DNA from: Syngnathus acus
Lineage: Eukaryota; Chordata; Actinopteri; Syngnathiformes; Syngnathidae
Direction: 5' to 3'
DNA: 64,000 bases
NCBI RefSeq assembly: GCF_901709675.1
Contig: NC_051102.1
Location: 10,797,412-10,861,411 of the forward strand
The notes under the pieces were generated by a model. It saw only the letters and a list, made by a program, of their open reading frames with translations, did not search any database and was not told where the DNA came from. Position 1 is the stretch's first letter, and each line of letters starts with the position of its first letter. A program made the position numbers and the translations under genes. Shown here piece after piece: positions 15,930 to 31,300 of this stretch.

Positions 15930-15960
<31 letters not shown>

Positions 15961-16302
15961 CGGACTGTGCAGCCCCCCCAGGTGAGCCTGGCTGTGGAGC
16001 GGGGGGCTGACCTGGTGAGGCGGGGTGGAGGCTTGCACCACGCCGCCGAGGGACAGACCTCCCTGGTGAGGCAAACTGTGCCGTGGCACGGTCCCGCTGG
16101 AGGACAGGCCGTGCAGCTGCGGGTGAATCTGAGCGTGAGGCGGGGGCAGGTGAGGGTGTCCCAGGCTGGGGCTGGAGGGATGGTGGCTGAGGTTGGACGG
16201 GTGAGGGTACGCCATGTAAATGCCCGGGTGCTGGTGGGCGAGCGAGCCGGAGGAAGGGTGCGGCCCTTCGTAGACAGACGCCTTGGATGTGAACATTGAG
16301 GC

Positions 16303-16333
<31 letters not shown>

Positions 16334-19300
16334 TGGGGCGGCTTCATCTCAGGATCGTTGTAACTCTGAAGAACGAAAGAGACAATCGGTTGGTTGTCAT
16401 GTCCGGAAGGCATCGCAGTGTGCGTGCGTGCGTGCGTGCCTGCGCTATACCTGAGAGACCAGACTGGCCCTGTAGGCAGCCAATTGTTTCAGATACTCCT
16501 TCTTTGCTGTCTCCGTCTTCTTCTTATATACCTTCAGGCACAAACATAACATTTCATGCTTCCACTCAAATCACTTTCTGCATGTAATTGAACTAATAAG
16601 CACGCCACATCAAATGTTGTACAATGACAGAAATATCAGTGTCAGTGTTGACACGGGTGCTCTCCAATTGATCGGCAACTATTTCAGTCATTGAGTCATG
16701 GATTACAGACTTGACTTCAAATTGTCCAAACAGAAATGATGCGTTATTCTGTGCAATGGAAGGTGAAGGGATTGACATTTACGATTTCTAATTCGTTTTT
16801 GCTGGGGCAATAACCACCTTACCTGTTTCTGTTCCTCTCCCAGGCCATCCCACATGGAGGCCACAATCTTCGATACCTCCCCAAAGGTGGCGTTGGGGTT
16901 CTGGGCTTTAATGTTGGCCTGTGTGTCTCGAAAGAACAAGGCGTAGGCAGACACTGGCTTCACTGGCTCATTGGGATCCTTTCGCTTCTTCTTCTTTGGT
17001 GTCTTGGGTTTCTTGGAGATGTCAAACGATGCTGGTCGTTTCTCACCTCCATTGCCCTGCTAAACAAGGATGACGTTGGTAAACAAATATACATCGAGAG
17101 AGATCATATGCTTTCTCCGGAACCTCCAAATATTTCCATCGGTATGCAATTCTTGTGTGGAATCACAAATTTGGAACGATGACAGTAATCACAGTAAGCA
17201 AACGGCATTTTGATGCCACACTGCCTGAAGTGTGTCAGTCAGGGGAATCAGTCCTCTATACGCTGTACTTTTGTTTCATTTCAACTATCGTTCATCATTT
17301 CCTAAAGATATCCAGTAATTACGTGAACTGTGCAACATTTTAATAGAAAAATATTTCCTGGTCATCTCATCCAAAAAGTCATCATTAAAATGTGAGCAAA
17401 TAACTTGAGGTAGTAAGCAGCCACCTTTTAAAGGTGTGGAAGTGAATTTTTAAAAAAGCAATTTTCCACCTTGCCTAAAGCCAATATTACCTTCTCGTTT
17501 TCCCCATAATACCCAGGGAGAAGAGAGAGAGAGAAAAAAAAAAAAAGCTGGTAAATATTATTCCACAGAACTGTAATTGTTTCATTTCCTCAGAATATCA
17601 GCAATAACATGTCTTTTTTGGTATGACTCACCCAAGAGGGAGGGAGTTGATTTACATTTATTTCATGTGCAGCGTATTATCTCACGCGTGCATGGCTGCA
17701 TGCGCACGGGCACACACACATCGCTACAAAAAGAGCTGATTGGTGTTGTCACTATTCCGTGTGTGATTTTTTTTTTACCCTGAACCCATCATCATTGTCG
17801 TCCTCATGTACTGAGCTGGACGGAGACGGCGTAGCCGATTTACTTCCAGGCGGGGATGGAGAATTGTGGGTAACTGAGTTTCCACTGAGTCCCAGCTGGG
17901 TTTGGTTGATGGTCGATAGCTGACTCGCTTGGTTGATGCCTGATGGGTTTTTGGGTCCGAGCGCCGCTTCAATGGGCTGTTGGCTGCTCGTAAAGCGGGA
18001 ATCCGAGTTTACCATCTGCTGCATCTGCGTGAAGGCAACAAGTTACTACGGTTAATTGGAGCAAGTTTCAAGTTTACACTTTGCCTTGGTGGCGTTTTGA
18101 CATGAACTTGTGATTTATGATCAAACTTCAGGTGATAAACAGAATTATTTTTCCAGTCACTGGTTGATATGGTGCAATCATAACAACATTTAAAATGTCA
18201 CTCTCCAGCCCCCCCACCCACTCGACAGTTTGAATGTCACACTAGGGAGCCCGGGACAAAGAGTTAATGGAAACAGGAAGTCAGACATGACACATAAATG
18301 ATAAATGCATATGTCGCATTTTTATGATATCAACTATGGAACTGCCTGAGCACGGCCCCTATTGGTCTGTTATACTTGTTATTATTCATTCATCTTCCAA
18401 AACACCCTGAACTGGTCGCCAGCCAATCGCAGGGCTACTTGAAATCAATTCAATTCAATAAGGAATCAAACTGGGTTCGCGTTTCTGCTCTTCTTTTGCC
18501 TGAGCTCCAAGTCCTTTTTAAAGTGCCTCACACTTTTCACATAAGCTGTGAATGAATGTGCAAACACCAAACAGGTACGATTCAAAACATGTACTTTTCT
18601 CCAAACGTGTGAATAACATTGAAATCTGTGAAAAAAGACAAAGAACAAAAGTGCGCCAGAAGTCGACAAGGAGAATACACCGAAGACCAGATTTGACAGG
18701 GAATGCCCACATTTGAGCTTTTCTCCACCCGGAAGCAGAAATGACAGACTTAGGTGGATGTGAAAATCTGCACGGGCAGAAAACTGCACAACTGTGCGCC
18801 TTTCCGACCCGAAATGAACAGAGCTATTTAAAGGTGACGTCGCTTCAGATACATAACGATAAGATCATTAAAGAAATGATTTCAAGCTGGCCTGATTTAC
18901 ATTCAAATCAAACAGAAAATCTCAAAGAAGAACTTGTGAGCTCCTACCAACTTCAAGTACAAATACAAGTGCAACATGTACTGTATGATATCAAACGGCA
19001 ATATACTGACTCAAATGTGGCTCATCATGACCTCTCAAACAGAAACATCTCATGTAACCATGGCAACAGGGCAAACTGCAGCGAAGACAAGCTATCTCAA
19101 GTAATTTATTTCATCTGTTAATAGTCATGCGCAAGTACATCAATATAGGTTTATTACCCAGCGGAGAAGTCGCTATAATGACTCCCTATGCAATGCATCC
19201 ACCTTCTTTACAATTTGCTTGACTGCTATTTACATGGCTTAATCCACTTTTATTGCCCCACCTGTGTCAAGACCGTAATCTTTTACTGCGTGGTGTTGTC

Positions 19301-22300
19301 TTTCAAAACAACTGCCTCCCCCAGAGACAATGAATTTAATAATAAATCTTGACAACAAAGGAATCAAATGTCTGCACGTCTGAACTCATTGATGCGCAAG
19401 AGACCGACTGGTTTCACATTTTGACAATAAAGGTGTTAATAAAAGGTTAGAAATAATCCTACTAATAAATAAAATAGATTGTGGCCTCATAAATTGGTTT
19501 AGCACTGCATGTAGTTCAATCAATGTCATAAGAGTGAGTCATCACCGCATTACATTTTCTGAGGAAAACAAAAGTTATGGTACCTAATGTCTGGTGGAAC
19601 ATTGACACCTCATATCGCATATATCTCGATGAATGTAGGTCGATACAAACGTTGGCACTTACGCCTAATAGCGGATGCACGCATGGTGTGCTGTGGCCCT
19701 TTTGGGAACACATTACCACAAGTTGATGAGCGGCTGCGGTCTCTGAATACATATGTGCTATTTAGATGCAACGCCAAACGTCAGTGCTCGAGTCACAATG
19801 ACACATTTGTGTGAACGCCATAATGGAGTGAAAATATTAGCTGTGGTTTGCTCGCATATGGTGGCTTGAGCCTCAAACTTGGCCAAAACACACATTGAGT
19901 GCTCAATTTGGTCCATTGTCATGATTATTACACTTGACAGAAGAAAAAAAAAACCAACTTCAATTTGACACATGCTATCAAATAAAATTGGGTATGTGTT
20001 CAAATATACAGTGAGAGGGTTGTAAAATTGCCTTTGTGGCTTTTGAAAAGGTGATGGTAACATTTCTTTTGGACCTAACTGTACAATAGATAAAAAAATG
20101 CCATGATAGGCATCGATCAATTCCTAAATCATCTATCAATCAACTGATTGTCAAAAATATCCATAGCTCTAAAACTGTGAACATTTATAAAATAAAATAA
20201 AAAAGACACAAAAATATCTTTCATTTGAAGGTTGGCTCTTCCTCCTTCTGTCGATGTATCAAAAATGCCCTTGAGCTTCTCCCAATTTGTAGGTCAGCAC
20301 CTTGCACTGGTGCTCTGCTCTGCTCTAATTCGGTCAAGTGCTTTTAGTTCACAACACAATTATCTCTGAATCATTACAAATACGGCAAAGCCCTTCAAAA
20401 GAGCAACTGGGCTCTTAATATCAACTGTCTTACCTTAGCTCTAGAAGAAACATACATGCACACACAATGACTGGAATCTCTATACTGCTCTCTCCTCCTC
20501 GATTAGGCTGAGCCAGCCATAGTTGCTAGGCAACCATAAATCATAGACTGGCAGTAAATGTATAGTAGCAAGGGGATATAAAAGCAAGAAATGAAAGAAA
20601 GACAGACAGACAGACAGAAAAGGGAAGGAACTCGGATAAACAGTCAGTGTCAGGCCAATACAATAAATGTGTATTAAAAGGTGCGACCGATGAGTAGAAC
20701 TGAAATGAAAATAAAATATCAACGAAAGAAAAGATGATCACATAACCTAATTCAAAATGATGTTGTGTTTTTTTTTTCCCCCAATAAAGGGTTGTGACAA
20801 ATGGCTCATAAAGAGTGCCAGTACAACTAGGAAACTGTACAAGTGTACTATAGCTTAGGGATTCTTGCATGTTGCCACATCACATTTGGAGATATTTTAC
20901 TGACCTGTCGCCGCATCCACTTTGCCACTGGGCAATGACAACTATAGTTCTAGTTTGACTAATTACCACTTCACTGTTTTAGTCAGGGACGCGTTGCCCA
21001 AAAATCATCAAGTATTGGGAGTGGCAATAGTTGACTAAATTCAGACAATGAGCACGGTCACTTCCAAATGATACAAGACAATAAACGGGGGAAAAAGCCT
21101 CAATGAGTGCTTCACATTGAAAAGAGAACATCAAACTGGTATTTCTCCAGTCTGCTAAGCTCTGCTTGGCTGCAGCACAGACGCTTGTGATTCACAGATG
21201 CCTTCAGGGTCTCAAAGAAAATCAGCTCTTGCCGTTACCCACATAACGAGATAAATGTTAGGATACACTTTCAAGACTATCGTTTTTTACGAGGACCAGC
21301 TAGCCAGCCAGTGCACGCACAGTTTTTTTTTTTTTTTAACGATTATTATTATTTAAAAGATTCTGCTTATATCCTCTACTTCTATTTCATTCATTACTAC
21401 ATCTAATATGGAGACTGAGACAGCACGTAGAGACGGAAAGTGACAGGTTTTGGCTAAGATGGAATTTAGCTTTTCCAGACCCCCACACACGTCAGCCCAA
21501 AACGTCCGTTTCCAAACGACTTGTTTCACGCATCTCATTATCACAGTGGAAAGCACCTTTCCACCAAATTTGAAATGCATATTGTTCAAATTCAGTCGAA
21601 ACAGTTTTTCCCATGAGTGTAGGAAGATGATGGTACCCTAAAAATATTATTAGTATTAGAACTCCTAAAACGTACTGCATCTTATTAGCAGCAGCGTTCA
21701 TCGCAGACTAAAATGAGTTTGTTCATGAGTTCACGGCTCATAGATGTAGAGAATAACAATAATAATGATAATAATAGTAAGGATTAGCTAATAAATTCAC
21801 TAAATGCGTAACAGGATAGCATCAATCAAATCCAAACGTTAAAATGAAAAAAATGTCGCTGTGGGGTCCATCCATCCATCCACTTTCTATCGTGTTTTTT
21901 CTTTTCAGGGTCGCAGACGTTTTGACTCATATAATAAGAGCTATCACGATGAAACCACCAAAATGCCATTGTGCCTCTCACTCGCTCACTCACTCACCAC
22001 TGATAGAGTATTGGTCATGGCTGAGCCATCTGGGCTGTATGTACCCCCATCTTGTTTCAGCATGGACGCTCCTTCCTGACTGGCAGGCATTCGGGCCAGA
22101 TTCATACCCTGCAGCTGGTAGGGGTGGTGTGGAGGAGCTGAGCTGCTGCTGCTGCTGCTGTTGCTATCCAGAGGTCGATAGGGTCCAGTGGAGGAATCGT
22201 GGGGCAGATGAGGAGGCAGCATGTGGTCTGGAAGTGTCGGGGGGGTGATGGGTGGAATGTTGAAGTCTTCATCACCCAAACCACCCATTGAGTAGGACTG

Positions 22301-25300
22301 AAGACAAGAGGGAATAGGTTCAAACTATGTTCAATCACATTTTTTACAATCCAGTTGTAAACATGGCTAATTAAACTGCAATATACATACAGTCCTATCG
22401 TTGGAAATCTAACGATGGAAAACAAATTTAAACCTTTATCGAATTGATTTGGATGTATGAATTGAAACTTGAGGGAGAGGGGGAAGGAAGCATCAGCCTC
22501 GGGCATATGCTTTGGTAGGGCGGGAAATGAAACCACAGAAATCCTTAACCGCAGCAGACCTGATTTTGTCCACAATCTGAATTTCATCTTTCACTTGACC
22601 CAAACCCATTCTTCCTTCTTATTTTATTGTATTTTTTAGGGGGAAATGGATTCTTTTTCTTCTTCTATAAAACCACCACAAATAGTTTGGTTTATAGGAA
22701 AGCTTGCAGATGACTGTAAGATCACTTGGGGCATTGGGTCTATCATGAGAGAAATGAACATTTCCAAGACAGACTAGAAAATTGCATACGAGAAGTGACC
22801 ACACTGTCGTGGAACATTACTGCCAGAAACAATAACTAGCGGGACGTAAACATAGTCCGTTGCCATTAGAACAGTGTGCGTTGTCTTGTATTTGTTTCTT
22901 TCTCCCAGTCATCATCACTAATGATATGGTCATCCTTAAGAAAGACAAAACCAGTCATTTCTATAAAGAAAATACATTCAAGTTCTGACATGCTGAAGGA
23001 GAACTATATATGCTTCATTATTCGGAGAGCTACGACACAAGTGAAATGGAGTGAGAGAATTGTGCAGGAGAGGAGTGAGAGACACGAGGGTTAAAAGAAA
23101 GAGGCAGCGTTGGAGAAGCCCTCTCATACTAATCTGACAGAGGAGATCTTTTATAGAGACTGACAGCTTTTCTGCTTGGCTGGCCACACCAGTCTCTCTC
23201 AGACTCTTTTGCTCCTCATCTCTCACCGTCCTTCTCCTTCTAGCCCTCGTTGGTTCACTTGCTCTTCTAATCTCATCCGTGATTTCTCTTTCATCTCTCT
23301 CACGCTTTTGCCAAACCAAATGCAATGTTGACTGCGGAGATGCATGACTTGTTGGATGATGGATACGCTTACTGTGGAATAAATGGTCACAGTGCGAAGA
23401 GGAGATTTCTCCTCTTACAATGAAAGCTGAGCGATAGATAAAAAAAGAAAGACAGAAAAACCCACCGCAAAATAGAAAATGTATGTTTATAGTGGAGCTA
23501 TGTGGCGAATCGCATTTAGTCACTTGAGTTGCTATTCATAAACAGTCAAATCTTACAAAGAAAGCTGAGTGATACATAAAAAAGAAAGACAGGAAAAACC
23601 CACCGCAAAATAGAAAATGTATGTTTATAGTGGAGCTATGTGGCAAATCACATTTAGTCACTTCAGTTGCTATTCATAAACAGTCAAGCTCATTACGAGG
23701 AAGTTGAACTGTAGCTGGCCCCATTTTATGCATCTAATTGGTTTTTTTCTGAAACTTGTCACATTGTGACAAAGATGGCCAGCCAGTCAGAGATTGAAGA
23801 GATGGATGGCGTGACCAAATAATGTGTCAATCATTTTTAAGCACTCTCACGCGCACTCAGCCAGCACCCAGTCCTGTTGCGCTTCGTTCTTTTCGGCTAA
23901 TTATTGAACTCGACAAAAAACAGCCCTCCGGACAAATCAAGGGTTAATTCATGTAATAGTTGGTGACCAGAGCCCTGGCAATTGTGATGTTGTTTTCAGT
24001 TAACAGCAGCAAAATGGCTGCCCCATGTGATGGAATATAAACAAGTCATTCCCTTTTGCTGCTTAATGACTTCCCAGTGAAACAGTGAGGTCATTGAAGT
24101 TAATCATCTCTGTTATATCTTCACATTCCCTTCAAACATCAAACCTTTCATATTTGGCAACTTTACAACATGAATGTTACCAAAGTAGCGTAGCCTTGGC
24201 TAATGTCAGAGAAGAGTAAACAGTGTGCACGCTCATGAGTGGCTTGTCTTGTCTGGTTATCACTGTGGGACAGTGAGGAACGTCATTTCCATTCCTTTGT
24301 ATGTTTGACACATGTGAAGACAATAAAACAGACTTTGACTTTGGTCAGCGGTGGGGCAGTGACGCGACGTTCAAATCTCGCTAGCATCTTGCAGAGTGCA
24401 TCCTCTACCGTTAACTGTCAGACCAACTTCAAAGAAATAAAGACTCAAACAGGAAACATAAAACAGTACATTTGAGGGACAGTGTGTGGAAATTTGCCAT
24501 CAAGTGTTGAACTAATAGAATGCAATGACCTAAGTTAAACCTGTCAGCCTGGTCGGTCACTCATCAGTTCAACAACGTCGACAAGTTCACCCTGTCCTCT
24601 TTTCATTCTCCTTCCATGTCATTTGTGAGCTTAAAAGCCCCGTGATGTGGGTGAGGTCTTTGCAAAGCAACAAGTCTAACTGTAATGTCGTTTTTAAAAA
24701 AAAAACGATCTGAGCTCAGAGAGCTGCACAAATGACACTTTTTGCCAGTCTGTCGACTGTGTGCGTTCAAACACTTCTTCATGTTCTGCATAAATTACTG
24801 CCCCTTGTGTCTCTCCTCTTCCATTCACTTGGACACAAAAGCCATTGCTGGGAGCTTCGAGAAAGACTAATGTAGTCAGGATTAAGTCCTTTTACTTATG
24901 TTGTGTTCTCATGATTTGCACATTTCCCACAATTCCATGTTTTCAGCACCAGAATGCAGCCTTTCAGCCGTTTGGACCGGATGGTCGCAAAACGGCACTT
25001 TTCACTGCCTTTTAGATCTGATCAAGTGAATGTTGTTTATGTTGGACTCAAAAAAAATGTCCATCTGATTTTGTCAGTGTGTGTCTCGTTCTCAAGGGAA
25101 TATACTTTATTTTAAACTGATGGTAAAGGCTGATTAGCCTCAGGGTGGACCTCAAAGCATTCTTTGAAGCTCAACAAAATGGTTTGTGCATAGAGACGCT
25201 GTGCATTTGGTGAAAGCCTGATTGACATTTCTTTCATTCGATTGTCAACACCATTCTCTGCTGTCAAATAATTTGTTTGAGGTAAACTACAGGCTAGAAA

Positions 25301-28265
25301 CAGCAAACTCATGAGAGCTTGCGAGAGAAAAACATTTCTTGCAAGCAAGTGGCAAAAACTAGGGATGGGCAAAATAATCCATCACTTAATGTATTGTCAA
25401 ATTGAATTGGGACACTTGTGTAAACTGCCTTGAAGTAAATGAAGCCAAATGGAGCTTTCACAACCCATTGTGTACTGTACATTGTAAAGTGGGTAGAAAT
25501 AGCATATATATGAATGGCATGATATCAAACAGGTGCGAGAGCATCGACAAAAAAAATGTACACTTGTGCATTGAGATACAAGCTGCCGCTCTGTCAATTG
25601 GTTTTTTTCATGCTAGCCAGAATTTTACACATGAACTTAAATCAACTCACTTGCCTACACTGCAGTCGTTCTTAAAAATGGATTGTTAGGCTTTGTGCTT
25701 GAGTCCAAAATGTTGGTTTTTTTCTGTTTTTCATACTTTCTGTCTTCAATTACTTTTGGTATTTAGGTTATTTCGAAAGGATTTCATCATCTAATGTTTG
25801 ATTCACTAATAACACCATCATCAAATATTATGAGACTGGTTCATGACTGTCTGTGTGCGTGCGTGTGCAATCACCCAAGGCAGACGGTGCGTCTCGGGCA
25901 AGCGCGCGTCTCTCCGCCAGTGCTGCGAGGAAGGGTTAGGAGGTGTCACCTTGCTCAGGGGCTGAGGGGGCTGCGGCACACGAAACTATAGGAGTCACAA
26001 AGCAAAAAAGAAAAAGGATCAGATGAGGCAAGAGGCCAGAAGAAGGTCAAAGGTCAAATAAAACCACCAAGAGGAATAGCAAGTACGAAGTGCACATCTC
26101 AAATTGATCAAGTATGTTTCGATTCTAACAGTACACATCTTTTGACTTTTTCTGAACTGGATGTTAACTCTTTGGTTAATACAAAACTATCACGGAAAAA
26201 CAATGAGGACAGTAACACGAACCTGGTTGTTTGAAACATAGTCAAGGCCCGTTTCTTGCATATTCAGGAACATGGTGTCTCCTTCCAACTGGAGGGAAGA
26301 CAGGACAAGCAAGAATGTCATATCATGAAAACTCTCACACACAGTAATTAGAGTGATCAAATAAATGCAGGCATCGAAAATATTCATTTTGAATTGAAAA
26401 GCATTTTTTGCATATTACCAAGTGTAAAGCAGGAAGAATTTAAATAACAATTCTTGCATGCAAGGCACCACAAAATGTGCTCAAGATAATGACAGCTTTT
26501 ATGGAGATGAAGATCTGTGTTGCCCCCCCCCCCCTTCACAGAGACTTTCTCCTCCATTTGCTCTTTATAGGGACTATATCTTTAATTCTTGCTCTCACAC
26601 TTCTGGCCAGACCTTTGTAGATTATATTGGCATCACCTAGGCTGAAATATTATTTGCTGGGTGTTCTATATATTTTTTTTTTTCTGTTGTGGTGTATACC
26701 AGATGTGAGAAGCCAAAAGTCTACTCGAAACACGTTCCAATTTGATTTGGTATTTGTTGTCATGTAAAGCATTTCATTAGCCGTCGAGTAAATACATGTA
26801 TGTTCAAAATAAGCAAACCACATATAATTATGAGTTGAAATGACACCCATCAAATTTCAATGTCGTCTTTACTTATTTTACTTATTTTTGCCACATCTAT
26901 TTATCGTGTTACTGTGGCAATATTTGACTGGGCCTGCAGTGCAGTAAAACTTTGATGTAACTATGTGTGACACACTGTGGCAAGCACTGAACAGTCTCAC
27001 ATAAACTGCCGGGACAAGTCAGAGTTACGTGGATTAAGGCTACTTTCCCTACACCCATAAAAATATTGCTTCAAATGTGCTTTCACAGCAAAAATTCAAA
27101 CTACAAGACAAAACAACAAATCATTTGATTGTCATGACATAACAGCACTTGATCTAGTGAAACGATTCAAACTCAAATATTTCTTGGGTACTAGAATACT
27201 TATTGTTTTGCTTGGAAAACAGACACGTGGATCCTAGTTTGAACAGGTGGGGAGAAGTAAAACAATCTAACGTGTGTGTTCACACACACAAACACAGGTG
27301 TAACTGCCTCATCCATTTGCCAACTGCCAGGTATTATGCAAATAGGGTGTAGGTTTACAGAGCCAACAGAAACCCCAATGAGGATTGCCATCAGGCTGAT
27401 ACAGAACTGGAAAAATCACTTACAGTTTAGAATGAACCTAACATACGACTTGCCGAAAAGAACCTTCCCTGTAAGACGACGAGACAAAGAGCTGAAAATG
27501 TAGACAGATGGATAGACACGGACAGACAGACACGTCCATCATTCAAAAGCTTCCAAACGAAAACAATAGACATGTCAAATAATAATATAAAATAGACGGC
27601 TGCTTTCTTTGGAGGAGGTGCATGTTTACATGAGTGGAGAGGTTCTCCACATGCCACTCAGTTGGCCTGCGCTGGACACTGCTTGCAGCTGCCTTTCGCA
27701 AATGCTATTTTAAGAGGCAAAAGCAGGCAGTGCAGGTTTGATCAATCCCATTGTTTGTGGAAAGCTCTTACATTTGGCCAATTTCATATTTTTAACAAAT
27801 CTACATCTCCCATTTTCAAGTTATTTCTCAGATTATTTCTCAGTCAAAAGATGCCATGTTAATGAGTTGACTTTTTCCTGAAAGATGATACTGCCACAAT
27901 GAACATTTTGCGAGTTTGGCAGATCCATTCCTGGTTACTATATGAGTTTCCCCATTTATATGCACATGTTTTTGCATGTGCAAACATTTCAAAGTAGAGG
28001 ATCATTTATTTAGTCAGCGCCAAGTCATTATCATATACTGCCATTACAAAAAAAAATAAAAAGAGTAGCATATTGTGCTCGCGTTTGAATGCACCGATAC
28101 AATTATATTAGCAGGGACCTACAAACAAATTTCTTTTTCCTGAAACATGACAGTGGAAAGGATGTAGGTTTGTGTTTATGTCTCTTTCTGCCTTCATGCC
28201 AGCCTTTCATCATCTGTGTGCACGTCCAAGTGTGCGTGCGCGTGTGTGTGTGCACGTGTGTGTGT

Positions 28266-28302
<37 letters not shown>

Positions 28303-31300
28303 AAAGCAAAGGTTTGAATAACAAGCAGCCAGTTAAGTGGGTCAGGGTCGGAGTTAAGGGGGAGAAAAGGGGGAGAAAGGTGGAGAGAGACTATTAGGAT
28401 GACAAAGAAGGACAATGGAAAAGGGAGAAATGGGGAAGGTTTTCATACATGAAACATACACCTGATAGATAAATAAATAGTTGCAAAATACAACTTTGGA
28501 GTCAAGGAGCAAAATAAAATCGAGCATTCATCAAACAGTTTCAACGGCGTTTATTCCTTTTCACTTCAAATGGGAAATCTAATGAAATCTTTTCAAACAG
28601 ATGCAAATCTAGTGCTAGATACGTATGTTCCCCCACCAACCATAATGATCTTATTGTTGTTGTCAAGCCGGGTCCTGAAATGGAACCAGGATCAGACATG
28701 GGAGACATGGAAATAGCCCGAGACCAAGTTGAACCCTCAAGGGTTTGTCTGAATTTATTTGGCTGGTCTGGATTGCATAGATTTCAGTTTACTCTAAAGT
28801 GCATTAGAGAACATAAATCAACTTAGCCCAGGCAGAAATGGCTGACTGAGCGTGCGTGTGTGCGTGCGCGTGTCCGTGCAAATGAGTGAGTGACTGACTG
28901 ACTGACTGAGAGACAGAGAGCGAGAAAGAGATTCACACAGCTGTGATAGGTCAGCTCAACATTTTGTTTAGCTTTCTTGTCGCCACGGCAACAATATAAA
29001 CACCATTTTTATTTGCCAACCCCGATTCACTGTTTGAGTGTAGTGTGTAATGTGTGTGCGCAATTTCGATGTGCTCTTAGGATATTTATGATGTTTATCC
29101 TTCAATGTGTGCAAATGGAAAAATGAAACAGCCGTATATATATTTATGGGGAGAGATTTTTCACACGTATGCACCCGCGTTTTTCCACCCCACAAATATA
29201 TTTGTGATTTTCACGTGTTTTTCAAATCCAGTGTTTTTTATTGTTGTGCGTGCATTGAATATTTGTAAAGATTCAATTCTGCATGCGAATTGTTGCGATG
29301 CGTTTGTGAATCAGCAGACACAAACATAACGAACGCCATCTTAGCAGAGATTCTCAAGTTCTCCAACAATTTAAGTGATGCAAGTTATTGTCACGCATAC
29401 GGCACACAAAAATGCACCAATGATTGCGTTACATGATTTGATTGCAATATGTTTGTTTTGGAAATTAAATTCTGATAATTAGTCTCTTCTGGCAGCGCTC
29501 TGTCTCCCTCCATCTGTTCCCTTTGGCATATCTCCCCCCAACTATAAGACCCTCATCTCTGCATCTCTGCATCCTTGCGCTTCAACTAAAAAAAAATAAA
29601 AATGTTTTTAGTTGCGTCCGTGAACGAGCAACGGGGCTCGGAGTCTCCCGGTCATCAATGAACATTTGTAGTGTGGGTGGAGGGGTTCTTGGCGTTACGC
29701 TTCCTTACAAAAATCCCAGCCAACGTGGACAGACGGCTTGTCATTTAGTTTGGACTATGAGAGTTTGCGATAAAGACAAAAATACTATGCGGGATTGGCA
29801 TTTAGGGTAAGGTCACGTTAACAGCTGGGACTTGACTGCCGCACTTCCTCAAAAAGTGGCCTCCGTTCTAATTAACACCAGGCCCAACCAGAGAAACTTC
29901 ATTTCTTCCTTCATGAAAGAAATGGTGACAACAATGTATCATAATATGTAGAAAATACGGTTAACTACTAGAAGGAACTCTAAATATATAGAAAAGTACA
30001 ATACCACATGCAAAGTCAAAACCAAAGCTGCCTGACTCACTTTAACTATTCGACTTCAAACAACCATTTTTTGAAAACACAGATAGTTGACACAAAGTCT
30101 GGCAGTTTACATTGGAGAAATGATGATCCTATTTCAACTATTTCTGCTTGCCATCGCCTAATGTACAGTAAATTCACAGGCCCAAGCGTGTGCAGATTTA
30201 TGATATTTGTGTCCACAAATGAATGATGAAGTCGATACAGCATTGTGTGTGTGTGTGCGTGCGTAACTTACACAGAAGAGTGATCGTCACATCGCAGCAG
30301 CAGTAGCAGAATAAAGGATTTGCAGAACCTCGCTATTTTTTTAAGGGTTGGAACTAGGTCAGATTTTTTACAAGCCTTCACTAGAGTCAGGGTTATTTTG
30401 ATTTCCATGTAGGGGAAACAAAATGAAATAGTTGAACTATATTCATGTTTCAGACTCTACCTTGTCAGGTCATTTGTCATGTGATTCAGCAGACCATGTC
30501 TACCATATATGTATGACCCGTAGAGATCCTGCATGATGCATTCCAATTATTGCAATTATTCTACCACTCTCCAGTTAAAGGCAAGCAGGGAGACCCGACC
30601 GAGCCAATCATGTTGACTTTCATGATGGTTTTGGTGGAATGCAAAAACCCAAATCCATTGCCATGGTTTCATTCCCCCTATTGACATGATCCCTTCTCCC
30701 CATTTCTATCCCTTCTACACTGTAGCTGTGCCGCGCCAGAAATGACGACTACAATTGCAGTGCTTTAATCTATCAAGCAAATAGATTCTTTCAACATTTG
30801 CTCTTGCGTCCGACCAATCATAACTCAATGCGGTTGGTTCACTGGCTTCTGGTTCTCTGAATGATGAAAGAAAATGTGCTCAAGCACACTGAGCTGGCTG
30901 CTGGCCACATAGTCAACTGCTCTCATCCTTTTTTTTTTTTAATCACAATTTCTTGTGTTTATAACCGTGGTAACAGATGCGTACCAAAGAGGAAGGCAAT
31001 CTGTTATCTTGGACACTATTGCTACCGTAAAAAAAAAAAAAAAAAAATGAAAGAATGCACTGGCACTGTCAGTCAGAATTATTATTATATGGCCTGAATC
31101 CATTAAGTATTCAAAGAGCAATAACCCACGCTTCAGAAAACATTCCCATTAAAACAGTGAGCTCCATTTATTCTCACTCTTTTTTACTAAAAGCATTTGG
31201 GTATGACATCAAAAATAGAAGATGGGACAAGAGAGAACATTTCAGTTTGATTTTCCTGGTACAGGTTGTTTACATTTGCATCTGATAGACTACCACTTAA

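Larger units (their letters stand above)
18025..21997 (-). other. TOX intron 3
   Basis: Non-coding. Holds a 33-bp SINE scrap (18402-18434), an (ACAG)n tract near 20601-20616 and long AT-rich unique sequence. Some of it may be regulatory, but that cannot be judged from one genome. Confidence 0.6.
22298..26222 (-). other. TOX intron 2
   Basis: Contains the 139-bp tandem duplication (23412-23689), a LINE-type 3' tail (24281-24344) and the candidate microexon (25950-25985). Otherwise AT-rich unique sequence. Confidence 0.6.

Noticed and set aside
15889-16299. 136-residue plus-strand open frame
   Set aside because: Antisense of TOX coding exon 7; the minus strand carries the conserved protein and splice sites.
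28089-28415. Frames of about 70-100 residues rich in VCVCVC or HTHTHT
   Set aside because: Translation of the (GT)n microsatellite on either strand.
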